64,000 bases of DNA from Chloroflexota bacterium (GCA_029262675.1 JAJCYW010000021.1:1-64000), one strand, 5' to 3'; numbered from the stretch's first letter, positions 44,159 through 53,518 are shown. Program-made: numbers and translations. The notes: generated from the letters alone by a model not told the origin.

Positions 44159-45148
44159 CTACGGATATGCCTCGCTGAAATGTTGCCAGGCCATAGCCGA
44201 AAGCGTCTGGCCGAGCGCCACGTCTGAGAGAACCCAGGGGTTGTCCTGCGACCAGAAGGTCATCGCGTAGGCGCGGCGTTTCTCGCCCCTCTCAAAGATG
44301 ACCAGGCCGACGTCGTTGTCCACGTAGTACGGTATGTAGTCGATGAAGCCGTTCTTGTGGGCGACCGTGGCGCCCGGGTCGGTAACGCCGTACGGCAGCA
44401 GATGGCTGAGGCCGGGCTTGACGCGGCTCATCTTGTCGATCAGGTAGGCCGTCCACTGCTCGTCCAGAAGCTCGCCGCGGTAGAGCATGGCCAGGGCGCG
44501 GTTGAAGTCGAGCGGCGAGATCAGGTTGGCCTGGAATCGCGCCGGTGTCAGCGTCAGCACATCGCCGGCCGCCGGTGGGTGGTCGTACAAAGCAGACTTC
44601 AGGCCGAGCTGATTTGAGAGCAGGTCGTTGATCTTGACAAGACCGCGCAGGCCGTCGCCGCCGCCCGTCTTGATTAACAGCCGGTGGGCGGTGCCGGGGT
44701 CGCTGGCCCAGACTGTCTGGGCGATGTAGCCGCCGACATCGCTCTCCGGATAGAGCCCGGCCTGCAGGTCCTGTACGACGGACAGCAGCACGAAGAAATT
44801 GATCGTGCAGCCGGGGATGCGGTCGCCGTCGAAGCCGTTGACGTGCGCCGTCTCGCTGGTCTGGAGGTCGGTCACGGCAACGGCGAAGTTGCCGCCGACG
44901 CGCTGCTGGAAGGCAGCAACCTCTTGCTCCATGCGAAGCTGAAGATCGGCCAGCCCGGGCGAGACGGTGTCGAGGACCAGGGGGTCCGGGCTGGGCGTCG
45001 GTGTTGGCGTCGGTGCGATTGTGGGCGTGAGAGTCGTGGTCGGCTGAAGTGTCGGCGTTGAGGTCGGGTCTTGGCCGCGGACGGCGTCGCAGGCGATCGC
45101 GAAGATCGCGAGGAAACAGACGGAGAACAGCACCGCGATTCTTCGCAC
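44159..45148 (-). CDS. Class A beta-lactamase-like serine hydrolase fold lipoprotein (altered active-site motif)
   Basis: MRRIAVLFSVCFLAIFAIAC lipobox; (TP)n linker; GGNFAVAVTDLQTSETAHVNGFDGDRIPGCTINFFVLL...VAHKNGFIDYIPYYVDNDVGLVIFE. Confidence 0.7.
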   Translation of the reverse strand: MRRIAVLFSVCFLAIFAIACDAVRGQDPTSTPTLQPTTTLTPTIAPTPTPTPSPDPLVLDTVSPGLADLQLRMEQEVAAFQQRVGGNFAVAVTDLQTSETAHVNGFDGDRIPGCTINFFVLLSVVQDLQAGLYPESDVGGYIAQTVWASDPGTAHRLLIKTGGGDGLRGLVKINDLLSNQLGLKSALYDHPPAAGDVLTLTPARFQANLISPLDFNRALAMLYRGELLDEQWTAYLIDKMSRVKPGLSHLLPYGVTDPGATVAHKNGFIDYIPYYVDNDVGLVIFERGEKRRAYAMTFWSQDNPWVLSDVALGQTLSAMAWQHFSEAYP

Positions 45149-45247
45149 AGGTTGACTCCCTCACCCCGCCGCGGGCCGCCTCATGGACACCAGGTTATGT
45201 AAGGCACTATACGGCTACCGCCCACGCATTGCAACTGAATCGGTTGC

Positions 45248-45790
45248 CTACGAAAGCGGCTTCTCGAACCAGGCGACGTCCCAGTACTTGCCGAACTTGC
45301 GGCCGACGTCATGCATGACGCCGGCGAGCGTGAATTCGAAGTTCTCGTGCAGCGCTACCGACGCCGCGTTCGGCAGCGTGATGCCGGCCATCGCGACGCG
45401 TACGTCTTCGCCACGGATCGATTCGAAGAGGGCGCGGTAGAGCGCTGTACCCGTGCCGCGCCCAGCGGCGTCCGGGGCGCAGTAGGCGCTGGTTTCGACT
45501 GTTGTGTCGTAGGCCGCTTTCTGGCGGAACTGGTGGCTGTCCGCATAGCCGATCACAGCGCCACCGGCTTCCGCGACGAAGAGCCGGTGGCGTCCGGAGG
45601 GCCCATAGCGCCGCATCCACTCGCGGCGCTGCGGCATCGACACCGGTTCGACGTCGAACGTGACAGGCGTGGAGAGGACGTAGTGGTTATAGATCTCGTT
45701 GATGGCCGCCAGGTCGGCGTCGTTGCCGGGCCGAACAACGATATCGGTGACATTCGTCGGTCCGGTCGCTTGGTTCGTCATACGTGGCAC
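45248..45790 (-). CDS. GNAT family N-acetyltransferase (phosphinothricin acetyltransferase-like)
   Basis: VRPGNDADLAAINEIYNHYVLSTPVTFDVEPVSMPQRREWMRRYGPSGRHRLFVAEAGGAVIGYADSHQFR. Alternative start at 45781. Confidence 0.88.
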   Translation of the reverse strand: MPRMTNQATGPTNVTDIVVRPGNDADLAAINEIYNHYVLSTPVTFDVEPVSMPQRREWMRRYGPSGRHRLFVAEAGGAVIGYADSHQFRQKAAYDTTVETSAYCAPDAAGRGTGTALYRALFESIRGEDVRVAMAGITLPNAASVALHENFEFTLAGVMHDVGRKFGKYWDVAWFEKPLS

Positions 45791-45820
45791 GTAGGCGCGT
45801 ACCTGCGCTCCCCTGCCCTG

Positions 45821-47395
45821 CTACGCGCCCAGTGCGGCGACGGCGCGGTCGATCTGCTCCCTGAGCGGCTGCGCGGCGTCGATTTCCACGCGAGCGGCCG
45901 CCGGGACGTCGTCCAGCGGCTCACGGCGCTGCTGCTGGACCTGGTAGATCTCCCAGCGCCCGTCCGACACGACGCCGGCCTTGGCGGCGCGCTCCTCCAG
46001 TCGCTGCTTGACCAGCGCCTCGTCCGCCTGGCAGTCCAGAACGACGAACCGCACGTCTGCATCGTTTGCGACGCGGCGCGCGGCCTCCCGGTGAGATGCC
46101 AGTAGATACGATGCGTCGAGGACGACGGCCTGGCCTCGTTCCAGCCACGGCCGGGCTTCGTCCAGCAGCGCGCCATAGGTCTGCTCGGTGGAGGCGGCGC
46201 TATAGACGCCGGAGTCGATCTCCTCGACGTGGCGTTCGGTCGGTTCGATGTCGAGCAGCCGCTTGCGGACGATGTCGGACGAGAAGACGGCCGCACCGAC
46301 CCTGGCGGCGAGACCGTTGGCGAGGTAGCTCTTGCCGCTGCCGGTGACGCCGACCGTGATGATCAGCGTCGGCGGAGTTATCTGCCGCGCGTAGGCGTGG
46401 GCGAGCTCGAACGAGCGTTTGGCGCCCTCCGTCACCGCGGCCTTCTGTTCGTCCCCGATCTCCGGCTGGTCGAGCTGGAAGCCATCGACCTTGCCGCGCA
46501 CGTAGGCCCGGTAGCACTTGTAGAACGGCATCAGCAGCGGCAGCGTGGAATCGAGCGTCGCGCCGAGGTAGGTCGCCATCAACTCGTCGGATAGCTCCTG
46601 TCGTCCGCGGGCCTCCATGTCCATGGCGAGGAATGCGATGTCGGCCGCCACGTCGGAGAAGCGGAAGCGTTCGTTGAACTCAATGCAATCGAAGATGCAG
46701 ACGCCGTCCGGCTCGAAACAGACGGCGTCCGCGCGCAGGTCGCCGTGGCAATCGCGGGCTTTGCCGTCGCGCACGCGCTGTTCGAACAGAGCGGCCTCGC
46801 GCTCGAGCGTCGCGTCGACGTAGCGCTTCGTCTCGTCGAACTGGGCCCGTGTCACCGTGCGCCCGATGTTCGACTCGGTCTGTTCGAAGTTCTCGCGCCA
46901 ATTCGTGGCGACGGTTTCGAGTCCGCTCAGCGCGTCGATTTCCGGCCCGCGTTCACTCTCGCCGTGGAACGCGGCGATGCGGCGACCCAGGTCTCTCATC
47001 TGCGCGGCATCGACGCCGCCGCGTTCGAGCATGGGCGTCATCATTCCACCGTCCGGCAGCCGCCGCATCTTCACGGCGTAGTCGACTACGTCGCCCTCGG
47101 CGTCCGCGCGGTACGTGCCGTCCGCCGCGACGATGTTCACGACATCCAGGTAGGTGCGCTGGCAGAGCCGCCGGTTGAGCCGCAGCTCCTCAACGCAAAA
47201 GTGATGTCGTTTGTCCAGCGTGCTGAAGTCGAGAAAGCCAAGGTCCAGCGGCTTCTTCACCTTGTAAACAAAGTCGCCGGCGAAGAGCAGGTAGGAGATG
47301 TGCGTCTGGCGCAACTCGACCGCGTCGACGTCGTGCGAATAGGCATCCGGCGAGAGCAGACCCTCGATGTGCGGCGGCAGGTGTGAGTCAGTCAT
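45821..47395 (-). CDS. Bifunctional APH-like phosphotransferase / AAA P-loop kinase
   Basis: MTDSHLPPHIEGLLSPDAYSH...DCHGDLRADAVCFEPDGVCIFDCIEFNERFRFSDVAADIAFLAMD...ITVGVTGSGKSYLANGLAARVG. Confidence 0.88.
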   Translation of the reverse strand: MTDSHLPPHIEGLLSPDAYSHDVDAVELRQTHISYLLFAGDFVYKVKKPLDLGFLDFSTLDKRHHFCVEELRLNRRLCQRTYLDVVNIVAADGTYRADAEGDVVDYAVKMRRLPDGGMMTPMLERGGVDAAQMRDLGRRIAAFHGESERGPEIDALSGLETVATNWRENFEQTESNIGRTVTRAQFDETKRYVDATLEREAALFEQRVRDGKARDCHGDLRADAVCFEPDGVCIFDCIEFNERFRFSDVAADIAFLAMDMEARGRQELSDELMATYLGATLDSTLPLLMPFYKCYRAYVRGKVDGFQLDQPEIGDEQKAAVTEGAKRSFELAHAYARQITPPTLIITVGVTGSGKSYLANGLAARVGAAVFSSDIVRKRLLDIEPTERHVEEIDSGVYSAASTEQTYGALLDEARPWLERGQAVVLDASYLLASHREAARRVANDADVRFVVLDCQADEALVKQRLEERAAKAGVVSDGRWEIYQVQQQRREPLDDVPAAARVEIDAAQPLREQIDRAVAALGA

Positions 47396-47555
47396 GCCGT
47401 TCCTTCCACGGGCAGATTCCGTGTGGCCGTGTGTCTTGCCATACTCGGGGCATTCTAGCCCGCGCCGCCGTTCAAGAGAAGGAAGCCTGCCCGTCCGGCA
47501 CGGCACTGGACGGGTCAAGATGCTCGTAGGTATGCTGCTCAACTGGAGCGTGTAG

Positions 47556-48410
47556 ATGATTGACAGCGGTCTCGACGGGAAGGTAGCGCTCGTCACGGGC
47601 GCCAACCATGGCATCGGCGCGGCGACGGCGATCGCGCTCGCGGCGCAGGGCGCGCGCGTGTTCATCCACTACCTGCAGCTACCCGGCGATCCCTCCGTCG
47701 CTACGGAGGAACCCGGCGAGGCGCTCTACACGGCGCAGCGCGCGCGCAACGCTGAGACCGTGGTGCGCGAGATCCGCGCCGCCGGCGGCAGCGCTGAAGC
47801 GGGCGAGTTCGACCTCGCTGAGCCGGACGCGGCGCCGCGCCTCTTCGACGCGGCCGAAGAAGCCCTGGGTGGAGTTGATGTGCTGGTAAACAATGCCGCG
47901 CACTGGCAGGCCGATACGTTTGTTTCCACAGGCGAACAGCCGATCGATCACTTCGCGCGGCCCATCGAGACACTGACGGCGGAGAGCCACGACCGCCACT
48001 TCGCGGTGAACAGCCGCGCGGTTGCGCTGATGATGGCTGAGTATGCGCGCCGCTACGCGGCGCGTGGCGCCACGTGGGGCCGCATCATCAACGTTAGTAC
48101 GGACGGCGCGGCCGGCTACCCAAACGAAGTCTCCTACTGGGCCAGCAAGAGCGCGCTGGAATCGTACTCGCGGGCGGCGGCGAGAGAGTTGGGCCGCTTC
48201 GGCATCACGGTCAACATCGTCTCGCCGGGGCCGATCCAGACCGGCTACATCATCAACCAGCACGTCCAGCATATCGAGGACCAGACGCCGCTGGGACGCC
48301 TGGGAACGCCGGAGGACGTCGCGGACGCGGCCGTCTTCCTCGCATCAGAACAGGCGCGCTGGGTAACGGGCCAGTTGCTACACGTAGGCGGCGGCTACCG
48401 GATGAACTAG
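47556..48410 (+). CDS. SDR family oxidoreductase
   Basis: GKVALVTGANHGIGAATAIALAAQGARVFIHYLQ...SYWASKSALESYSRAAARELGRFGITVNIVSPGPIQTGY. Confidence 0.92.
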   Translation: MIDSGLDGKVALVTGANHGIGAATAIALAAQGARVFIHYLQLPGDPSVATEEPGEALYTAQRARNAETVVREIRAAGGSAEAGEFDLAEPDAAPRLFDAAEEALGGVDVLVNNAAHWQADTFVSTGEQPIDHFARPIETLTAESHDRHFAVNSRAVALMMAEYARRYAARGATWGRIINVSTDGAAGYPNEVSYWASKSALESYSRAAARELGRFGITVNIVSPGPIQTGYIINQHVQHIEDQTPLGRLGTPEDVADAAVFLASEQARWVTGQLLHVGGGYRMN

Positions 48411-48586
48411 GAGCCGGAAGAGACCAAGTTTCTTTTGGCCTTCAGCGGTGCGACGCCAACGCGGACAGACGGTTCGCGTCTCGCCGCGGCGAGCAACTCA
48501 CGGTCGGGCGGCGCGCCCGTCATGATCGTGAGGTAGGCGGCAAGTCCAAGTACGTCTAGTGGTGAGCTCCAGGTCTGTATGGCCAT
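48407..48586 (-). CDS. Candidate small ORF (59 aa), convergent with the SDR gene
   Basis: GGGAGACGGA-ATG SD; MAIQTWSSPLDVLGLAAYLTIMTGAPPDRELLAAARREPSVRVGVAPLKAKRNLVSSGS*; stop overlaps the SDR stop. Confidence 0.4.
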   Translation of the reverse strand: MAIQTWSSPLDVLGLAAYLTIMTGAPPDRELLAAARREPSVRVGVAPLKAKRNLVSSGS

Positions 48587-48736
48587 TCCGTCTCCCAGGG
48601 CTATGCGTCGGCTGACGCGCGGGGTTCAGGTAAGATATCGACAGATTCGACGCAAACCTGATGCTATATCGCCGCTTCGACCAGCCATTTTCGAATACCA
48701 GATCGGGTACGCTGTGCAGAGACGGCGACGAGGAGG

Positions 48737-49576
48737 GTGATCATGACGACGGCTGTTGAACCGCGCGAACACGCAATCGAGGCGCGCAGGCTGCGCTTTC
48801 ACTACGTTGAGTGGGGCGACCCGGATGCACCCGTAATCTTGATGCTCCACGGGCTCTCCAGCATGTGCCGGATCTGGGATACGTCTGCCAGGGCGTTTCA
48901 GGACCGCTACCGGGTCATTGCCTTGGACCAGCGCGGGCATGGCGAGAGCGGCTGGCCGGACGAGCCCGACTTCACGACCGACGACTACGTCGCGGACCTA
49001 GAGGCGCTCGTCGACGCCTGGGGCCTCGACCGCTTCGACATGATCGGCCTCTCGATGGGCGGGATGAACAGCATTGCCTACGCGGCCCGCCACCCGGATC
49101 GGGTCACGCATCTGGTGCCGATCGACATTCCACCCGCGATAGCGCACGACAAGCGGCCGTCGCTCGCGCTCGATAAGCATATCGCGGAGCACGGCCACCC
49201 GATCCTCGATGGGCCGGATGCGGCGCTGGCGCTGAGTCGCCTAACAAACCAGACGACGTCCGACGAGGCGCTGTTGCATCGCATCAGCCACCTGTTGAAG
49301 CGGTTGGACGACGGCAAATACACGTACAAATACGACGCCCGCGTCAGCTACTTCTGGAACCCTTCCGACCTCTGGGAGGAGTTGCCCAAAGTGACCGCGC
49401 CGGTGCTGATGGTGCGCGGCGGCAAGTCGCAGGTGCTGTCAGACCGAACGGCGCAGCGCATGTTGGACACGTTCCCGGACGCGGAGCTGGTGACGGTGCC
49501 AGAGGCCGGCCACACCGTCTCTGAGGACACGCCGCAAGATTTCATTGCGGCGGTAGAGACCTTCTTCTCGAAGTAG
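48737..49576 (+). CDS. Alpha/beta hydrolase
   Basis: VILMLHGLSSMCRIWDTSARAFQDRYRVIALDQRGHGESGWPDEPDFTTDDYVADLEALVDAWGLDRFDMIGLSMGGMNSIAYAARHPDRV. Confidence 0.92.
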   Translation: MIMTTAVEPREHAIEARRLRFHYVEWGDPDAPVILMLHGLSSMCRIWDTSARAFQDRYRVIALDQRGHGESGWPDEPDFTTDDYVADLEALVDAWGLDRFDMIGLSMGGMNSIAYAARHPDRVTHLVPIDIPPAIAHDKRPSLALDKHIAEHGHPILDGPDAALALSRLTNQTTSDEALLHRISHLLKRLDDGKYTYKYDARVSYFWNPSDLWEELPKVTAPVLMVRGGKSQVLSDRTAQRMLDTFPDAELVTVPEAGHTVSEDTPQDFIAAVETFFSK

Positions 49577-49577
49577 C

Positions 49578-50459
49578 CTAGGCCGCGCCCGCGTCCTGAA
49601 GCACGCCGGCCTCCCACCAGATCGTCGCCTGGCTGAATCGTTGCGCCCGCAGCCCGAGCTGGCCGTCCTCTTGCCGCTCCAGCATGGTCTCCAACGCCGC
49701 ACGCAGCCGCCCGCGCCGCTCCGCGTCGTCGCCGACGGCGACCGACTCGGCGAATCGCTCGACGGCGGCGTCCAAGTCACCAAACGTTCGCGGAATGCTC
49801 GCTGACGCGAGTTCGACGTTCGCGTAGCAGCCGAGCTGGTGGAGCAGGTTGACGGCCTCCATGTAGGCGGGCTGCGGCCGGCGCGGCGCGCCGTGAACGG
49901 CCTCCCAGAGTCCCGGCGGGTCGAACCACGGCTGGCGCACCATCATCTGCAGGAAGCAGAGCCGGCGCGCGTGGCCGTCCATCGCGACGAGAAACGGCAC
50001 CACATCTTCGATCGGGTAGAGCACGTTGGCGCTGATGACGATGTCGGCCGGCGGCGTCTCCCCGGCCGCGTCCGGCCAACCGCCTTCGATCACGTCGACG
50101 TTGTCGAGGCCGCCTTCGGCGGCGTCCTCGCGCAGGAAGTTGAGCATTGCGGGCGACGGGTCGAGGGCGGTGACGCGGACCGCGTCCGCGGCGAGCGCGA
50201 GCGCGTGGCGGCCGGTTCCAGCGCCGATGTCGAGCAGCGTCTCGCCAGGCTGGATCTGTCTGCGGACGCTGGCGACAAGCGGATCCTCGGCGCGCGAGGC
50301 CAACTTGACGAAGGCGCGGAAGCTCTCCGCGCGGCGGGCCCAGTAGTCGCCGGTCGTGCGGTTCTGCACGGCGCAGGCGGCGTCATGCTGCTCGCGGCGC
50401 GCGGCGACGATCTCGCGCCAGCGCTGGACGTGGTCGATTGCTGTTGGCGTTTCCGTCAT
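49578..50459 (-). CDS. Class I SAM-dependent methyltransferase
   Basis: MTETPTAIDHVQRW...GETLLDIGAGTGRHALALAADAVRVTALDPSPAMLNFLREDAAEGGLDNVDVIEGGW. Confidence 0.88.
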   Translation of the reverse strand: MTETPTAIDHVQRWREIVAARREQHDAACAVQNRTTGDYWARRAESFRAFVKLASRAEDPLVASVRRQIQPGETLLDIGAGTGRHALALAADAVRVTALDPSPAMLNFLREDAAEGGLDNVDVIEGGWPDAAGETPPADIVISANVLYPIEDVVPFLVAMDGHARRLCFLQMMVRQPWFDPPGLWEAVHGAPRRPQPAYMEAVNLLHQLGCYANVELASASIPRTFGDLDAAVERFAESVAVGDDAERRGRLRAALETMLERQEDGQLGLRAQRFSQATIWWEAGVLQDAGAA

Positions 50460-50665
50460 CGCTGTCTCTCTGTCGCCGTGGCGGCACCGTGGCACTATAC
50501 CACCCCAGCGCGGCGGCGGTTCGCCGCCGAAAACGCACGTAACAGATACGAAATGTAACACCAGGATCTCATGATCGTTTGGATCGTTGAAGCCCGGGAA
50601 AGGGCACCGCGCAAGCGGAGCGCCTACAACAGGGCGCGTGGCAGGGACGGCCTCACAACTGAAGA

Positions 50666-50760
50666 TTGGGGCACCGATAAAGGCAAACCCTTCGAAAGAG
50701 GGGGGCGCAAAGCCACGGGCCTACCGCTCTCGCAAGAGGGCTAAGGTTGCCGGGCTGCCG
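50666..50760 (+). ncRNA. Cyclic-di-GMP-I (GEMM) riboswitch-like element
   Basis: AAAGGCAAACCCTTCGAAAGAGGGGGCGCAAAGCCACGGGCCTACCGCTCTCGCAAGAGGGCTAAGGTTGCCGGGCTGCC carries the GEMM-I landmarks GGCAAACC / CGCAAAGCC / GGCCTA / variable hairpin / TAAGGTTGCCGGG. Confidence 0.88.
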
Positions 50761-50862
50761 AATGACTCAATTCGACAACCCCCAACCCCCAAGCCCGCAG
50801 GCCGTCAAGCCACCCCAGAACCGGCTTGCCGCATCGGAGCCCACCAACAGAGGAGGGTGACG

Positions 50863-51597
50863 ATGTCCGCTCGAGAAGCACAGATTCTGGAGAACATGCC
50901 GCTAGTCGCGTTCGTCGTGAACCGGCTCTCCATCGACCGCAGCAATACGCTGGGCCTGGAGCGCGATGACGCCCTCGGATTCGGCACTGAGGGCCTGATT
51001 CAGGCGATCGACAAATTCGACTCGTCCCGCGGCACTAGCTTCGCCAGCTTCGCGATCCGCCGGATCCGCGGCTCGATCCTGGACGCGGTGCGGCGCCAGG
51101 ACCCCCTGCCGCGATCGTTGCGACGTAGCACGCGGCAGATAGAGCAGGCCGCGCAGGAACTGGCAAACCAGCTCGGCCGCTGGCCGTCGCCGAAGGACAT
51201 TGCCATGCGGCTCGGCATTGCGCCTGACGAGGTGCGCCGCATTCGCCAGCACAACTCGTCCCGCTTCGTCTCGCTGGAGCACGTGCTCCAGGACGGCTCC
51301 GGCGATGGCGCGGCAGGACGCTGGGATCCGGTGGACCGCGACGAACGGGGCGACCCGGCGAAGGCCGCTGAGCACGATGCGGCACTGGCGCTGCTGCGTA
51401 TGGCGACCGAGCGGCTGAACGAGCGAGACCAGACGATCATCCGGCTCCGCTATGCGGAGGCTCTGCCGTTCCACAAGGTCGGCGAGATCCTCAACCTCTC
51501 GGAATCGCGCGTCTGTCAATTACACAAGCGCATCCTCCGCGACCTGCGGCGCGAGATCGAACAGGAGGAGACGGGGGTTGCGGAAGTTGCCGCCTAG
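50863..51597 (+). CDS. Sigma-70 family, FliA/WhiG-like sigma factor
   Basis: ATG 50863 after AGGAGGGTGACG; MSAREAQILENMPLVAFVVNRLSI...GTEGLIQAIDKFDSSRGTSFASFAIRRIRGSILDAVRRQDPLPRSLRR...YAEALPFHKVGEILNLSESRVCQLHKRIL. The longer ORF-track start (50587) would translate the riboswitch. Confidence 0.88.
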   Translation: MSAREAQILENMPLVAFVVNRLSIDRSNTLGLERDDALGFGTEGLIQAIDKFDSSRGTSFASFAIRRIRGSILDAVRRQDPLPRSLRRSTRQIEQAAQELANQLGRWPSPKDIAMRLGIAPDEVRRIRQHNSSRFVSLEHVLQDGSGDGAAGRWDPVDRDERGDPAKAAEHDAALALLRMATERLNERDQTIIRLRYAEALPFHKVGEILNLSESRVCQLHKRILRDLRREIEQEETGVAEVAA

Positions 51598-51619
51598 CTT
51601 CCCTGCACATGGCGCATGA

Positions 51620-53200
51620 GTGTGTCGATACTTCGGTGCATGGATAGGCGACCCGCCGCGCAGACGCGGCCGCGTATCTGCAGAACGGGAAGGCCTTCTG
51701 ATGGTTTCTTGGCTGGCCCGACTTCTTACGAACGTCCGCGCCATCGTTGCTGATAGCGAGGGGATGGGAGCGAGCACGTCTGACGCGGACAATCCGTCCC
51801 TCCCCGTAGATGAGCTGAACTGGACGAGCGGGATCTACATCGCGGTGGCGGGCGTGGCAGCGGTGCTGTGCATCGCCGTGTACGCACCGCAGATGACGTG
51901 GGACGGCTGGCAGGGCTTCCTCACGCTTATCCTCCTGGCCGTCGCGTTCGAGCGCGTCGGCATCAAGATCTACGGCGACACCCACGTGTCGTCGGGCGTC
52001 GTTGCCATCTTTGCAATCGCAATCATCTACGGCGCCGCCGGCGCCGCAATCGCCGCACCGATCGTCGTGTTCGCAGCGACAGTGTTCACCGCTAGTCGCT
52101 GGCACACTCGCCTCTTCGATATGAGCAGCTACACGCTGGCAAACGTGGCGGCGGCGCTGGTCGTCCACAGTCTGATCGAAGGAGAGGCGTCGCTGAGCGG
52201 CTGGTGGATACCCGTCAGCCTGCTGGCGATCTTCGTCAACTACGCTGTGAACGCCTGGCTGGTCGCTGTGCTCGCCAGCCGCTACTCCGGCCAGAGTTGG
52301 ATGGAGACCTGGCGCGAGGAGCACAGTTGGATTTTCCCCTACTACATCGTCTTCGGCGTATTGGCGCTGGCGCTGGCAGCAGCGTACAGCGCGCTGCAGG
52401 TGCCGGGGATCATGGCTTTCGTCGCGCCGCCCTTGATGCTGCGATTTGCCCTGCAGCAGTATGTCAGCAAGACGGAGCAGTCCGTGCTGGATCTGAAGCG
52501 CAAGAACTCCGAGCTGGAGGCGGCCAACGAGAGCATCCTCCGGATGACGCAAGAGCTGACAGAGACGTACGACGGCACGCTGGAGGCGCTGATCATGGCG
52601 TTGGACGCCCGCGACCGCGAGACGAAGGGCCACTCGTTCCGGGTGGCGGAGTATGTGATGCTGATGTCGCGCGGGCTGGGCATCGAGGAAGGCACGGACG
52701 AGTGGACGTCCATCCGCCGCGGCGCGCTGCTGCACGACATCGGCAAGATCGGTGTCCCGGACCAGATCCTGCATAAGCCGGGGCCGCTGACGCCGGAAGA
52801 GTGGGACAACATGAAGCGCCACCCCGACATCGGCCACGGGATGCTGCGCGATATCTCGTTCCTAGCGGATCCGGCGAACATCGTGCGCTGTCACCACGAG
52901 CGCTTCGATGGCAAGGGCTACCCGCGCGGGCTGGCCGGCGACGAGATCCCGATCGGCGCCCGCATCTTCTCGGCCGCGGACGCGTTCGACGCGATGACGT
53001 CGAACCGCACGTACCGCAAAGCACTGCGGCCGGAAGCGGCGCGCGAAGAGATCATCCGCCACAGCGGCACGCAGTTCGATCCGAAGATCGTGCAGGCTTT
53101 CCTGAACGCATACGACGAATTTGAGGAGACGGCGGCGAACATCGACCGCGAGCACGGCTCACGTGACGATGAGAAGCATGACCAACAGCGCGCGGCCTAG
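51620..53200 (+). CDS. Multi-TM sensor-like protein with C-terminal HD-GYP domain
   Basis: TKGHSFRVAEYVMLMSRGLG...GALLHDIGKIGVPDQILHKPGPLTPEEWDNMKRHPDIGHGML...VRCHHERFDGKGYPRGLAGDEIPIGARIFSAADAFDAMTSNRTYRKAL; hydrophobic N-terminal half. Probable start at about 51701 (MVSWLARLL). Confidence 0.93.
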   Translation: MCRYFGAWIGDPPRRRGRVSAEREGLLMVSWLARLLTNVRAIVADSEGMGASTSDADNPSLPVDELNWTSGIYIAVAGVAAVLCIAVYAPQMTWDGWQGFLTLILLAVAFERVGIKIYGDTHVSSGVVAIFAIAIIYGAAGAAIAAPIVVFAATVFTASRWHTRLFDMSSYTLANVAAALVVHSLIEGEASLSGWWIPVSLLAIFVNYAVNAWLVAVLASRYSGQSWMETWREEHSWIFPYYIVFGVLALALAAAYSALQVPGIMAFVAPPLMLRFALQQYVSKTEQSVLDLKRKNSELEAANESILRMTQELTETYDGTLEALIMALDARDRETKGHSFRVAEYVMLMSRGLGIEEGTDEWTSIRRGALLHDIGKIGVPDQILHKPGPLTPEEWDNMKRHPDIGHGMLRDISFLADPANIVRCHHERFDGKGYPRGLAGDEIPIGARIFSAADAFDAMTSNRTYRKALRPEAAREEIIRHSGTQFDPKIVQAFLNAYDEFEETAANIDREHGSRDDEKHDQQRAA

Positions 53201-53314
53201 GGGTCTGGTCTCGGTTGCGATCGAGAGCCGCGCATTGGGGAACGATGCGTCTGCGCGGTTGGAACTGAGTGCGGTTAGCTCTAACTGCGATTACGTCTTG
53301 TAGAGAGAAGGTTT

Positions 53315-53350
53315 GGGCGGGGTAGTCAGTGTGACCCAGCTACCCCGCCC
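53315..53350. terminator. Strong GC hairpin, possibly bidirectional
   Basis: GGGCGGGGTAG-14nt-CTACCCCGCCC, perfect 11-bp stem between the HD-GYP gene (+) and the small ORF 53358..53453 (-). Confidence 0.6.
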
Positions 53351-53357
53351 TCTCACG

Positions 53358-53453
53358 CTATCGAACGCGAATGCCCATGATCGTGGGCGCGTAGGGCGCG
53401 AGGGCTGTGGCGACAAGCAGTGCCGCAGCCATACCGGTCCACATCAACTTCAC
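53358..53453 (-). CDS. 31-aa hydrophobic small protein
   Basis: AAGGAGGTGGAAGAA-GTG; VKLMWTGMAAALLVATALAPYAPTIMGIRVR*; promoter-like TTGACA-17-TAAAAC upstream, hairpin downstream. Below the length cut-off of the ORF track. Confidence 0.6.
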   Translation of the reverse strand: MKLMWTGMAAALLVATALAPYAPTIMGIRVR

Positions 53454-53518
53454 TTCTTCCACCTCCTTGCTATCGCCTGCCCAACTGAGGACAGACCTCC
53501 CTAATACCGGTAGCTCCG

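Noticed and set aside
50587-50862. N-terminal 92-residue extension of the sigma factor in the ORF track
   Set aside because: It translates the GEMM riboswitch leader; a strong SD and ATG occur at 50863 and sigma homology begins there.
51491-52837. 448-aa minus-strand ORF opposite the sigma factor and HD-GYP genes
   Set aside because: Shadow ORF; the His/Arg/Gln-rich composition has no domain pattern and the opposite strand has clear domains.
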